Counted from the first letter of the stretch, positions 22,701 to 37,332 are shown. The stretch: DNA of 64,000 nucleotides from Ophiocordyceps camponoti-saundersi (nom. inval.) (GCA_003339415.1 PDHQ01000158.1:1-64000); one strand, 5' to 3'. A program made the numbers and translations. Notes: generated by a model not told the origin, from the letters alone.

Positions 22701-25700
22701 CATGTTGCAATCCGCGTTTGGAATACTGTCACGGGGGAATGCGTACGGATTCTAGCATCCAGTCAGGCTACATTTATTGCATCTCTTGCAGTTTCTCCTG
22801 ACGGCTATGTGATATCAGCACACTCTGGAACAAATTCAGCAGACAACACTGAGGCGGCACTCAAGTTTTTCGTCAAGGCCTGGGATATAACCACGGGTAC
22901 AGGCACTGTTCTCCATGCTCTGCCATTTCAAGACGAAAATCAGTACCCTATCGGCGACCCTCTGTTGGGACCCAGCATCTGCGCTCTGTCGCCGAATGGC
23001 AATATCCTAGCCGAGACAGATCGAGACGCTAGGCTTAACTCTTATCGATGGGACCTCGACTTGATTCGTCTCTGGAATGTGCGTGAGAGATCCGTCTCCA
23101 AGATCCTCATCGGGCACTCGTCGCATATCTGGTCCGTCGCATTTTCACCAGACAGCAGGTGGATGGTATCGAACTCAACCGACAATACTATTAAGCTCTG
23201 GGATTTAAATACAGGTAATTGCTGTCGAACAGTTAACTTCCAAGGAGGTTTCCGGACACAGGCAATCGCAGTCTCGGAGCATGGCCGACGGATATTTCAA
23301 GCGCAAATGCAGCAAGTACAAATTTGGGATGCAGAATCGGGCAGCCAGCCGAAGACTTTAGTGGTCGCTTCTCGAAAAGACCTGATCAGTATGTGGCCTG
23401 CCATTGCGGTGAACGGCAACCTTGTGGCAACCTCGATAGGCTGCGATGATGCGAGTGCCGTCAAAATTAGGCATGCCACTACTGAGACCCTAGTTCAAAC
23501 TCTGAGAGCTGGTAGTGTTCCTGTCACGACCATAGGCTTCTCTCCTGACGGAAAGCAGGTGGTGTCTGGCTCCGAAGATGGGCTGTTGAGACTCTGGGAC
23601 TTGGTGAGAAATGAAGATGCCTCGGAAGCGTCCGATCCGAGCGCCTCTGGAAATCATGACATGACGGGCTTCGACTTCGAAACTCGGGCCTTCTCCTCAT
23701 CTACGGAGAGACTGTTAGCGATAGCAAAGAAGGATTTCACCATCGAGCTCTGGGACCTATCCACAGGTGTCCTTTTACGGACCCTCGACGGTCATAGTGC
23801 TCGCATTGACGCCGTGGTCTTCTCGCCCTCCGGCGAACTGTTGATTACAGCTTCAGAAGAGGCCACGAACATCTGGATGTTGAAGCCGGGTGCTACTGCT
23901 CATCGTGTCGTCGACCGTATGTCGACCGGAGTGCGCCGAATCGCGTTCTCGTCAGACAGCAAGATAGCAGTATCTTTGTCTCAGAATTTTCATTTTCAAG
24001 CCGGCGCCTTCAAGGTCTTAAAGAGGAGCACGGGCTCTGCTATCCCTGACGAAATATGTCATATAAGCGCCTTGGACTTTTCACCAGATGGCAAGCTTAT
24101 GGCCTTAGGGTTGCACAATGACACCATTGAGTTATGGGATGCTGAAGAACTAACCATTGTGCGGAAACTCTACAATCACCCTGCTAGCTGGATTGAGGCC
24201 CTGGAATTCTCTCCCGATGGCAGACTGCTAGCATCTGCACATAATCAGAATAGTGAATCAGGCGGGATTGTTCAGCTCTGGGATTGTGCAACAGGCTCAA
24301 TTCTCCATACTCTCGCGGGTCATTCGAAGCCGCTTCGGGTTATCGCATTCTCACCAAACAAACTCCAGCTGGCCTCGCTTTCTCATGATGAGACCGTAAG
24401 ACTTTGGGACACGGTGACGGGCGATCAGATCCGACTTATCAATTTGACAGGACGACAACCGTGGGATGTTCTGTTCTCCCCTGACGACTCTGTTTTAGTT
24501 CTGTGTTCTGACGGGTCCCCTGCTAACGCCAGTAGCCGCATGACGACTGGCCTCTGGGAGGCGGCTACTGGCATGTTTCTGCCGTTGCAGGACGGCAACA
24601 GGGTCGAGAACTTTGTTTTCTCGCGCAAGAAAAAGCTATTAGCAACTTCATCGGCTAACGTCATCAATATATGGAAGAATGGGATCATTCTTACTAAAAG
24701 CATGACTGTGGAGGGTCCCGGAGATAACGTGAGAAAGATGAAATTCTCTCCAGACTTCAGTGTTTTAGCGGCATTCTCAACCGCCGATGAGAATACAGTC
24801 AGGTTGTGGGACATAACTACGGCTTCTATAAGACTGTCGCTGCGGGGCCATACAGACTTCATTTATGATTTGGCGTTTTCTCCCGACGGCAGACTGATTG
24901 CCTCAGCCTCTGGGGATAAAACAGCAAGACTCTGGGATGCAGCTACAGGTGCTGTTCTTCATACATTCGAGAATCAGCTCGACTCTTTCGACCGCCTGAG
25001 ATTTTCGCCCGACAGCACCGCCATCGCAATACACTTTGGAGAGAATTTGGTGATCCGGGACACGACAACAGGTGAAATGCTGAGCTCTTTCCATGGCCTG
25101 AGCTACGTCTCTCGTATTTTCTTCGGACCTAGGAACAAAACGGTGGCAGTCTCATCCTCTCGCAATGCTAAACTCCGACTCTGGCAGCCAGAAACAAACG
25201 CGACTTTACAAGTCATTGATTCTTCCTTTCAAGGAAATGATTTACCAAACAATCACGATGACGCGTTGGCCGTGTCTCCGAATCAGTTGTTGGCGCGTGG
25301 AGCCCTTCGCAGTGGCAATATAAACATCTATAACGGAACCAGTGGTCGTGTCACTGTCCTCTATGGTCACTCTGACAGAGTTTCAGCTCTAGCATTCTCC
25401 CCGAATGGTGATTTGCTATCATCTGCGTCCACTGACGACACCGTAAAGCTTTGGAACATGGAGACCTACACCGTTGCGCATGTCCTGAAGATCAAGCCGA
25501 ATGATCCGTGGTATCCGTATCCACCAGTAACTTCCACCTTCTCACAGGACAGCAAGCTTTTTGCATTCTTTACTCGTGCCGGACCGATTCGAATTTGGGA
25601 GACAGCAACGGGGCAAGTCATCGACGAACTTCAAGTCGGCCCGGGAATCAATCGTATGGCCTTTGCTTCTCAGGGTCACTACTTGAAAACCAATCGAGGA

Positions 25701-25955
25701 GTAGTGGCCATTAACAGCACCACTGAAACGGTCGTTTCGCCAAGCCGTGAATGCAGAGTCTTTGTAAGAGGAAACTGGGTAACATGGGACATGGAGGACC
25801 TACTTTGGCTCCCGCCTGAACATCGCAGTGTCTGTGTTAGCAACGAGACCAACTCTATGCTCTTGATTCATCCCTCCATTCGAGTCTTTCTTGAGATTGT
25901 TTCGGTGGAGGCGAGGAAGTGCCTCAAAAGAAGGGCTGTTAGAGGTTGGCCTTGA
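19712..25955 (+). CDS. NLR-type STAND protein: nucleoside phosphorylase - NACHT - WD40 (2039 aa)
   Basis: Three exons (19712-20678, 20741-22332, 22395-25955) join in frame over two 62-nt introns; the second has GTAAGC and TTCTCAG borders. Residues ~13-323 are a PNP/UDP-type nucleoside phosphorylase domain with the FEMEGAG and GACDYAD motifs intact. A NACHT NTPase follows with Walker A GDPGKGKT (~408-415) and Walker B YLIVDALDE (~510-518). From ~927 to ~1960 come about 21-22 divergent WD40 blades, enough for three seven-bladed propellers. In fungi such proteins are intracellular sensors of nonself or of cell damage; the NACHT domain oligomerises and the N-terminal domain acts as effector. PNP domains of this sort also occur in bacterial defence systems such as Detocs, where they cleave ATP; that the same reaction occurs here is inference. 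The gene starts about 110 bp from the dead-transposon island but shows no RIP damage. The ligand is unknown. Confidence 0.88.
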
Positions 25956-26414
25956 TACTGCAAGTTCAGCTACAGCATAATTCAACAGCTGGGTACCTGA
26001 TGAATTACGTGAAAGCTGACGACTGTCAACTTCACAACTGAAACAGGCTTTCAACAATCGGATAGCTGGCAACTGCAGGCGCCTATGCAAACCGTCTTAC
26101 TGGGTAGTTACTACTTACTACTACGGATACTCAAAGACCCTTTCCAGTCCAAGTGAGCCTTCACAACACTTCAAGCAATCAAAGAGGACGATGTTCATGG
26201 TCACAACTAGCTCATCGAGTGGTATATTGATATTCGTACATATCGCGAATCTTGGCATCAGCTCCTCTACACGTTTCAATCCTCGAAACCCGGGCGGCGA
26301 CCAATTCGTCAGCGAACGTCTATATGCTGCACGGCACTCATCCACTTGACCTCATCCGCCCTGCAAAAGTTAGCCCTCTCACTCTCAGAAGCAAAACAAA
26401 CAGAAGATCAAAAC
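25956..26414. other. convergent intergenic region, NLR/golgin
   Basis: 3' regions of two genes that face each other. A 74-codon open frame on the minus strand (26121-26345) has no recognisable family and is not called. No repeat seen. Confidence 0.5.
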
Positions 26415-29400
26415 TCACTTGTCAAACTTGAGCAGCTTGCCCAACACCGGTACCAGCTGCGCCCTCAACTTCCCATCCTTTTGCTCCAAGAACTGCAGCA
26501 GGATCGTCTTCAGATAGGCCGTGTCAGCCGCGGCCCCTCCGGCGACGACGCCGCTTCGGGTCGACTCCATCGACGTCCGGCTCGGGCTCAGCCGGGCCTG
26601 CGCCGCCTTCAGCTCTCTGACCGACCGCTCGTACTGCTGCCTCGCGTCGTCAAGCATGCGCCGCAATTCCGCCCGCTGCTGCTCCTTGTCTCGAAGCTGC
26701 TTCTCCGATGCGTCGAGGGCGTTGCGCAGCTGCGTCGCCGTCGACCGCGACTCCTCAGCCTCGGCCTCGGCTTTGGCCTCGATGGCCTCGAGCTGCTCGC
26801 GTCGCCGGTTCCAGTCGCGCTCTCGCTCGGCGAGCTCGTCGCGCGCTTGTCTCAGCGTCTGAACCTCACGCTCCAGATCGCGCACCTTGCTCTTCAGTCC
26901 CTCCATCTCACGCGCGTTGCGGCGCGCAACCAGACTCGACTCGTCTTCGATGCGCTCCCGCTCCTCGATGGCTGTCTCCATCCGTGCTTGCATTTCCCGA
27001 ACACGACCATCAGCTCGCTCGTCAACGTCGGCCAGCAAGCGCCGCATCGTCTCGCCCTCGCGCGTCCTCTCCTGAAGCAGCCGTCGCACTTCGCCGAGCT
27101 CTTCTTCAAGTGACTCGGCCTGTGACCTGGCCTCCTTCAGCTGCGTCGACATTTCGGCCGTCTGGTCGCGCATGCTGCTCAGTAACGCCTGTGCGTTGCT
27201 GTACTGCTGCGTCTTGAAGTCGGCTTCCTCCTGTGCCGCCGTCCACTGCCGCTTCGTCTGGTGCACCTGCTCTTCAAGTTCCTTGATGCGCGGCCGTAGT
27301 TTCATCACTTCAGCTTGCGTCTTCTGAAGCTCTCTTTCCAGCTGCTCCGCTTTTGCGCTCAGCTCGACTTTATCTGCCTCGGCGCGCCGCATCTCGCGCT
27401 CCGCCAGCCGCTTACCCTCGTCTGCCTGTTGGCGGGAGGTGTTCTCGGCCTTGAGCCTCTCCTGAAGATTTCTCAACTCCGTCTCGCGGTCAGCTGATAG
27501 TTGCTGGAGTCTCGACACGTCGCGCTTCAGCTCCCGCTCCTTGCGCTCCGCATCCTTCAGCTCTTTAGCCTTGATGTTCAGCTCTTCCTTGGCGGTCTTG
27601 AGATCGGCTGACTCCTGTCGAAGTGCCTTAAGCTCCGGCTGCACCTTTTGCAGCACCTCCCGCAGGTCTGTGAGGTCCTTGAATCGCGTTTGAGCGAGCT
27701 TTTGCGCGGCGCCCAGGTCGGACTGCAAGGTGCTCGACTTGCCCCTGAGGTCCTCGTACTCCTTTCGCAGCGCGGCCAGGTCTTTCTCCACCATGGCGTC
27801 TGCTGAGGTCGAGGCGTCCGTCTTTGTTTCTAGCTCTGTGATTTGCTTCATGAGCGATGCTCGCTCGCCTTCTAGCGTCTTAATCTTCTCCTTTGCGTCA
27901 ACATGGTCCTGACCGATGTTGACCAAGTTCTCCTGTAATGTCTCGATCTCCTCGCGAAGGTCATCCTCCGCCTTGCGTTTTGCGGAAAGCCTTTCGATCC
28001 GGGCGTCCCTTTCCCGCACCTCATTCTTAAGCTTGGTTATTTCTGCCTCGAGCACGTCGACGGAGGAGTCCGTTGCCTCATCCGCCGCCTCATCCGCCAT
28101 GACTGCTGCTGGTCCTGCGACAGTGCCCCCTTTTCCCTTCTTCTTCTTGGCCTTTTTCTTCGAGGCACCGCTGCCAGCCGCGGACTGCTGCTGAGCTGGG
28201 GCCGCTGTAGACGAGGTTTGTGACTGGAGTTTCTTGGACAGCTCGTCCATCTTGCCCAGAGCCTCTTCCTTGTCTTTTTGTAGCGCGGCAATTTGGCTTT
28301 GAAGGTCACCAATGAGCTTTTTGGAGATAGACTTGGCCGCGTTGGCTTTTGCGAGGTCGGCATCAAGCTTGGCTGCTCGCTTGTCTGAGGCTGCTAAAGA
28401 GGCCTCCATTTCTCGAGCCTTGGACGTGTTAAACTCTATCTCCTTCTCGGCTCTAGTCTCCACTTCCTCGAGCTGCGCCTTTGACTTGCCGGGTTGCTCA
28501 GTCAGGCTCGAGATGCTTTTTCTCGATTCTTCTGACTGCGACTGCGCGTCGTTCTGACCGTGCACCTGTCTGGTTGCGTTCTCGACCTCGGCCTCTAACT
28601 CAACCCTGGTCTTCTTCGCAGAGGTGAGATCCGTCTCGAGATCTACGATTCGCGTTTTCAACCGCTCAATCTCTACTGCTTTCGCCTCCAAGTCGGCTCT
28701 GAGCTGGAGAATCTCGTCTTCGTCCTCATCGGCACCCTTCGCCTCTTGTTGCTTCTTCTTTAACTCGTCTCTATCGGCGGAGACGCGCTTCAGCTCCTGC
28801 ATCACCATGTCGCCTCGAAGATTCAATTGGTTGAGGTATTCGATCAAGGCATCTGGGTCGCTGATGGAGACAAGGGGCGAGTTTTCGCGCAAGGCTTTTT
28901 CGAACGGCTCAATGGCAGTCGCCCGTTTATGAGCGACGCGATAGGAACGCAACAGCTCTGTGAGATGCCTTTAGTTGGGACAGGTACAAGGTGCGACAAA
29001 AAAAACGTCGCACAAGACTCACCTGGATACGTGGCTTCCAACTTCTCCAGTTTGCGCAGGCGCTGTCTGATCTCTAGCGTCAATCCTAGAGCGGCAGGCG
29101 TGTGTGGCGGCGCATCAATAGCCTGCCTATCTGGACCGCCATCGTCCCTGCTGCCCTTTTCATTTGGTCCCTTCACATGATCCTCGACCGCTAGTTTTTC
29201 GCTTTCGGCAGATGGGTCTTGGAGCGAAGCAGGCAGATCATCTCTGTCTTTGTTTGGAAGCGGCGGACGGGGTGATGCGGCTCGGCTCGGCTCGTCGCTG
29301 TCGTCGATGACAAAAGCCGCCTCGAAAACAGCAGGATCAGGATTCGCAGCAGCGTCCGACGTATCGACTGATGACGGCCTCTGGGCTCGTCGCCGCTTCG

Positions 29401-29592
29401 CCGATGCCGGGCTCTCGTTGCGACGCGACGAGTTCGACGGGGGCCGAGACGTCGTGGCGCTTTCGGCGAGGCTCTTCTGCCGAGCCTGCTCCTCGGCGAT
29501 GGTTCGATCGATGGCGCCTTTGATTCTCTATGCGTCGTCGGTCAGTAGTTAGGCAGCCGGCCTGTCGGAGTAGGGGCCCGAACCTGGAACAT
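26415..29592 (-). CDS. IMH1: GRIP-domain golgin, IMH1-like (1018 aa)
   Basis: Three exons on the minus strand: 29592-29584 (nine bases, ATG TTC CAG), 29527-29023 and 28957-26415, with introns of 56 and 65 nt (GTGAGT...CTCACAG for the second). The start MFQRIKGAID is the usual beginning of fungal IMH1-type golgins, which is why the nine-base exon is accepted. Residues ~30-170 are low-complexity and charged; nearly all the rest is heptad-rich coiled coil, with a Lys-rich break (KKKAKKKKGKGG). The last ~40 residues, YLKTILLQFLEQKDGK to LKFDK, are a GRIP domain, which binds Arl1-GTP on the trans-Golgi. The protein should tether endosome-derived vesicles at the Golgi. It is divergent from the lunapark gene (524 bp between start codons). 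Confidence 0.9.
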
Positions 29593-30115
29593 GGTGATGG
29601 CGACAGAGCCCGGTCAGCCGCGCGCCCTTCTCGTGCGATGCTGACGCGGAGCATGCGCGCAAGGCATGTAGAAGGAGCCGTAAAATGATATATGAAGCGT
29701 ATCAGCGATAGATGATCTCGATGTAGAGCCTCGGTCAAGGCAGAGAATAATTACGAACGCGACTAGAGAGAAAGATGTGTAACTGGGTGAGTTGTCGAGT
29801 TTATCCGGCAACGAGGATGCGGTATGCGGCGTTTGTGGCTTGATCTGAGCATCAGCCACATATTACAATGGATGACCTCAGCAAAAGAAAGCTGTCTTCC
29901 TCATTTGGATCCCTCATCACGAGAGTTCCTTTCCCATCTTCCATCTCGAGCTGCCGTTCATAAAGCGTCTGCCCTCCGTGCCGACTGCCACCACCCGAAC
30001 GAGGCTCGAAGTTGACATTCTAAACCAGCTGTGGCTTTCAATCTCTCCTCCTTCTGTCGTCGAAATCGGCATTCGCCGCGTGTCAGCTGAGCCGCGCGGC
30101 GAAGGAGAAACGAAA
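29593..30115. promoter_or_regulatory. shared divergent promoter region, golgin / lunapark
   Basis: 523 bp between two divergent start codons, so both promoters must lie here. No TATA box or well-known site stands out. Both genes begin with very short coding exons (9 and 24 nt), so a first intron follows almost at once on each side. Confidence 0.45.
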
Positions 30116-31345
30116 ATGCTGTCATTTTGGCCATGGAGGGTCAGTTTCCTTTCGCTTATGTGCTAAAAGAATTTGAAATGTGAAATGGCTGACAAGAATG
30201 AACTAACATAACAGACGGATGCCTCTTCCCCTGCCTCTTTTGAAAAGACTCTCTCAGCCCTCTCCATCAAGATCACCGACACACAATCCCGTCTCGACCG
30301 AGCTCGCAGCAGCGGCCGCCGCACAAAGGCCCTCTGGACACTGTACCTCTCATTCGCCTACGTCGTCTACGCCATCGTCTTGCTTCTCGTCGTCGGCTAT
30401 GGCAATATGGGAACATACGAGTGGACGGGCATGGCAGGCGGGCCTGTCCTGTAAGATCTCCTTCCCACTCGAGCCAAGACAAGACTTGTCGCTAAGCTGC
30501 CTTCTTCCCTACGGCGAGAGGGGCCGAGGGGAGGAAGGGGAAATAGCATCTACGGCACGCGCGCCCTGATCACGGCCTTGTTCGGCTTTCATACGGATCG
30601 GCTCTCACACCGGCTGCAAGACCAGCTCGAGACGCGGGCGAAAACGATTCAGAAGCTGAAGGATGCCACCAAGTACGATTCTACCATGGAGCTCATCGAA
30701 AAATATGGCGGTCCGAAGCGTTCCCGCAGCCGCACCGCCGTCGAGTCCGACTCCGACTCAGAAGCGAAGTCGACGACAGCCCCGAACCGTACCTCGATGC
30801 CTCCGCCGCCAACCGCCAACATCCCTCGCTCCCATAGTCACCTGGACGCCCCTGTCCTCCGCCGTCCCGCGACGCCTCCTCTCCAGCAACAGCAGCAGCA
30901 GCAGCAGCAACAACAACAGCCACCATCCTCACCGGGCGCCGAATTCGCCCCCAACGCTTTCAGCAGTCACGTCTCCTATGCGCAACCTGCGGTGTCCGAC
31001 TCCCGCCACTGGTACGATCGCGTCTTCGACCTCCTCCTCGGCGAAGACGAGGCCGCGCCCAAGAATCGTATAGCCCTCATATGCCACGCCTGTCGCCTCG
31101 TCAATGGCCAGGCACCTCCCGGCACAAAGTCCATGGCCGATCTCGGCTCCTGGCGCTGCATGGCCTGCGGCGCTCTTAACGACGACGACGCTTCTGTTCT
31201 CAGCGACGGTCCCGACCGCTACGACCCCTCCCTCGACCGTCGTCTACGCCCCACCACAAGCGACAAAACCCCTCCCGCTGGCGACGACGACGACGACGAC
31301 GCCAATAGCAGAGGCAAAAACGACGTGGATATTCTTGAAAGTTGA
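30116..31345 (+). CDS. lnp1: lunapark-family ER three-way-junction protein (352 aa)
   Basis: Exons 30116-30139, 30215-30450 and 30547-31345 join in frame (introns 75 and 96 nt). The protein opens MLSFWPWR, as fungal lunaparks do. Two membrane segments follow, ~50-69 (LYLSFAYVVYAIVLLLVV) and ~80-101, separated by a short lumenal loop; both ends then face the cytosol. After a coiled stretch (ETRAKTIQKLKDATKYDS) comes a Ser/Pro-rich linker with a polyglutamine run (~12 Q). Residues ~264-300 are the lunapark zinc ribbon with paired CX2C (ICHACR and RCMACG). Lunapark stabilises three-way junctions of the ER network and works against Sey1/atlastin. The tail is Asp-rich. The first donor (GTCAGT) is unusual, but the frame and the family N-terminus support it. 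Confidence 0.9.
30886..30921 (+). repeat. CAG/CAA run coding for polyglutamine in lunapark
   Basis: About twelve consecutive Gln codons, mostly CAG with a few CAA, inside the linker before the zinc ribbon. Likely length-polymorphic between strains. Confidence 0.8.
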
Positions 31346-31894
31346 GGGTCGTCCGGCCGCTGCGTGCGCTCACCGCGCGCAAAGGAGTTGAAGTAGCTGT
31401 CGAAGACTTCACCCCTGCTCCCTACACACGTCATAGCGTCATCGCCGTCTTTCGGTCTTTGCTTGTATTCTGGCTTTTACTAGAACAAAAACAGTAACAG
31501 ACGACGATTTACTCGCCGACTAGGCCGCTTGACGTCTATCTATCATGCTGTCCCCGCTGCACCTCACTCCGCCTCGTAATTTCAGCTCCACCCATTTCCC
31601 CCTTTCTGCTCCCTCCCCCTCCCTGCAGAGTAAAGACATCGGTCGCAAATGTAATGGGGACAGAGCGCAATGTGTGGGCTCCAGGTAGGCCACCGCTCTG
31701 TTCATTTACATGGCAAGCCTCCGCTTCCTCCCATGTGGTTTCGCTCCCCAAAGGTCTTGCAAGAATCGGCTCATTGGTACGGTCCTGAAGACGTCCAAGC
31801 CAAGAGCACGAGCAGCGCGGCAAAGAAAGATCTCACAATCGGGCGGATCCCCGCGTGTACGTTGCCCCGTTGCGCAAGCTGCTGGTTGACAACC
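31346..31894. other. convergent intergenic region, lunapark/SRPK
   Basis: Two facing 3' ends. No open frame with family likeness; open frames here on either strand are short or antisense to the kinase. No repeat seen. Confidence 0.5.
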
Positions 31895-34995
<3,101 letters not shown>

Positions 34996-36298
34996 GATGG
35001 CCCGTTTGTGAAATCGTGCGAGGGTTCACTCGCATCCGCCCCGAAGTTTTTCGAACCAAGGAATCGTCGATTGTGGCGGCGGCGGCGGCGGAGGCGACGA
35101 CGATTTCGGAGAGCCAGCGAGGCAGACGGGGGAGAGGCGGAGAAATTGAAGAGGAAGGGATCGGGGTAAAGTCGGACGAGGTAGGATCGCTAGACGTCGT
35201 ACATGGAATCTGCTCGCGCAAAGGGACCAAGAGGCGCTTTCAACCCTCTTTGCTGCTTTCGAAGACGAGATAAAGGCCCGTTTTCCCTACCGCGTCCGTC
35301 GAGCACTTTAGCGCGGGTCCCTTTTCTGTTCGCGGCCGACCGTCAGCCACGGCCGAGGCAATGGGCCCGAGACAAGGTGTAGAAAAAGAAGCTCGATTCC
35401 GTGACCCCCCGACCAGCTGAGAGCCGACCGAAAGACCCAAGAAAAAGACACAGGTACCCCCTCAGCAAGCACCGGCAGCTTACCTGGTAGGCTGTTGTCC
35501 CGTTTGTAGGTAGGTAGATAGGTTGTATCATATGTTTGAGGCTGTGAGACGTACGAGGTAGTTGGCAAGTGGAGGTAGGTCAAGGGACCCAGGTGTGGGA
35601 GGCGATGTGAAATAACTCCCTGCCTCCGATGGGAAGGCCTTGATTCTAACGAGGCTTTGATTCCTACCTAGATAAGTACTTCTTTGCTGTGCCCGTCTTT
35701 GGGTCGCTCGGCGGTGAAAAGAATGTCGATGCTTTCGAGGCGAGGGAGTTTGGCGGATGCAGATGATGTGGGTTAGGGTGGACCGTGACCGTTAGAGAGG
35801 CACTCCGAGGCAAGCAGTATTCTTGCGGGCATCTCAAGTATCGCTCTACTGCGAGACAATCACATACTACCTAGTACCTAGGTACCTGCATACACCCTTA
35901 GCAGTCGCACTACCATTACCGGCGAACACGATACGGGCCGTAAATCTCAACCGACGCTCTTCTGAGCGAATAGAACAGCCGTCTGCATCTGAGTCTGTTC
36001 GTTTCTGCTTCTGCTCACTTCTGTCTCTACATCTGCTTCGATATACAAATGTACCTAGATAGGTACCTACCTAGGTATGCACAGAGATATGCATGTAGTA
36101 GTACCATGTACGCACATGTCTGTACCTGCTCCCCTGCCGCTGCTTCTGCTCCTCCGTATCCTCTGCTCTGGAGGTCCAGCCAGCTTTCAATGGAATGAAA
36201 TCCATCTCCATGGAAACCTGCCGGACTGGGGTAGGAAGATGACTGATTAGGCCCCTTATCGTCAGCTTCACATGATGGACTTTCAGATAGTATCCATC
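34996..36298. other. intergenic region upstream of SRPK
   Basis: No gene. It holds the SRPK promoter at its left end and scattered ACCTAGGT/TAGGTAGG motifs (for example 35505-35520, 35872-35886, 36052-36078). A GC-rich half (to about 35450) gives way to tetranucleotide-rich sequence. Confidence 0.45.
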
Positions 36299-36303
36299 CT
36301 GAG

Positions 36304-36435
36304 TGTGGCCGTAGGCCACGTGCGTGTGCACGTGACACGCCCATCCATATATATATTAGCTTAGCTCGAGCCATGCAGGGCTCTCCCTACACAATACAAG
36401 ATCATCACATCCCACACTCATCGTGCCACCATACA
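36304..36435. repeat. left 132-bp LTR of the miniature element
   Basis: Contains a GTGGCC-GTA-GGCCAC palindrome, two CACGTG E-boxes (36317-36322 and 36329-36334) and then a TATATATATATTA box, a promoter-like arrangement. Confidence 0.85.
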
Positions 36436-36602
36436 GATTGCACGCCAAGATCGAAGGGGACGACGAAAAGCTGATGAATTGGTGCGCAAAAGAAATCGCC
36501 AAACGTGTGCCACGGCACAAGAAGACATCACCACCGCATCAAAACGATGGAGCGCAGGAGTGAGATGATCGTGAGGGCACGATCATTCCGACCGAGGGCA
36601 AA

Positions 36603-36734
36603 TGTGGCCGTAGGCCACGTGCGTGTGCACGTGACACGCCCATCCATATATGTATTAGCTTAGCTCGAGCCATGCAGGGCTCTCCCTACACAATACAAGA
36701 TCATCACATCCCACACTCATCGTGCCACCATACA
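36603..36734. repeat. right 132-bp LTR of the miniature element
   Basis: Same as the left LTR except TATATGTATTAG in place of TATATATATTAG. Confidence 0.85.
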
Positions 36735-36881
36735 CTGAGCTTCCGCGCTATCCGTATCGGCGGTGAGACAAAGGGCCACGGGGTATTCGTGCACGCCCTT
36801 TTACTACACATACCTACCTAGGTAGCCAAATATAGCGCTACTCTCGAAGCCTTCATCGCTCGCCATGGAGATTCGCAGAAA

Positions 36882-37324
36882 GAGTATTCATATTTGCCAC
36901 GGCACCTATTCCTATTAGACACGACATTCCCAGATTTAGGGATACGTACCTAATTACTAAGGCATTTTTCGGGCCGCCCCACTACGCGATATAATGCTAG
37001 TACAAGATAGAACGTCACTCGTAGTCCGTAAGTACTTATCTTCTTACTCACCTACGCGCGCGCGCTTTACGTTTTTTACCTAGTAAAAACGGCAGAAATA
37101 GGTAGAGGTAGCCTAGGAAGGTATAGGAAGCTAAGGCAGGTAAAAAAGAATAAAGGCGGGCAGAGGTAGGTAGAAAAGATAGATACCTATAGATTACCAG
37201 TGACTTTAGATTTCCTACGACTTTATACCGGGTAAGAAAAAGATCTTACTAATCAGGTACGTACCGCTTATTTTAGTGATATCGTGTCTAATAGGAATAG
37301 GTGCCGTGGCAAATATGAATACTC
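36882..37324. mobile_element. MITE, 443 bp, perfect 43-bp terminal inverted repeats
   Basis: The end GAGTATTCATATTTGCC... (36882-36924) is repeated exactly in inverted orientation at 37282-37324; weaker inverted similarity continues about 35 bp inward (GTACCTAATTACTAAG against GTACCTGATTAGTAAG). CGCAGAAA is duplicated directly outside both ends (36874-36881 and 37325-37332). An 8-bp duplication is the mark of hAT-type transposases. There is no coding capacity, so the element is non-autonomous and must be moved by a transposase encoded elsewhere. Confidence 0.85.
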
Positions 37325-37332
37325 CGCAGAAA

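Larger units (their letters stand above)
36304..36734. mobile_element. intact miniature LTR (TRIM-like) element, 431 bp
   Basis: Two 132-bp direct repeats (36304-36435 and 36603-36734), each starting TGTGGCCG and ending CATACA, differ by one A/G. They enclose 167 bp without coding capacity. CTGAG stands on both sides (36299-36303 and 36735-36739), a clean 5-bp target duplication. The structure is that of a terminal-repeat retrotransposon in miniature, which must borrow proteins from a full element. A purine-rich stretch (CGAGGGCAAA) precedes the right LTR. A TGG primer-binding site directly after the left LTR is not seen, so priming is unexplained. No relation to the LTRs in the AT island was noticed. 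Confidence 0.85.

Noticed and set aside
26121..26345. 74-codon open frame on the minus strand between NLR and golgin
   Set aside because: No family likeness and it sits in a 3' region; coding potential cannot be supported.
26346..27113. Long open frame on the plus strand opposite the golgin
   Set aside because: It is the mirror of a Leu/Glu-rich coiled coil; no start context or family likeness.
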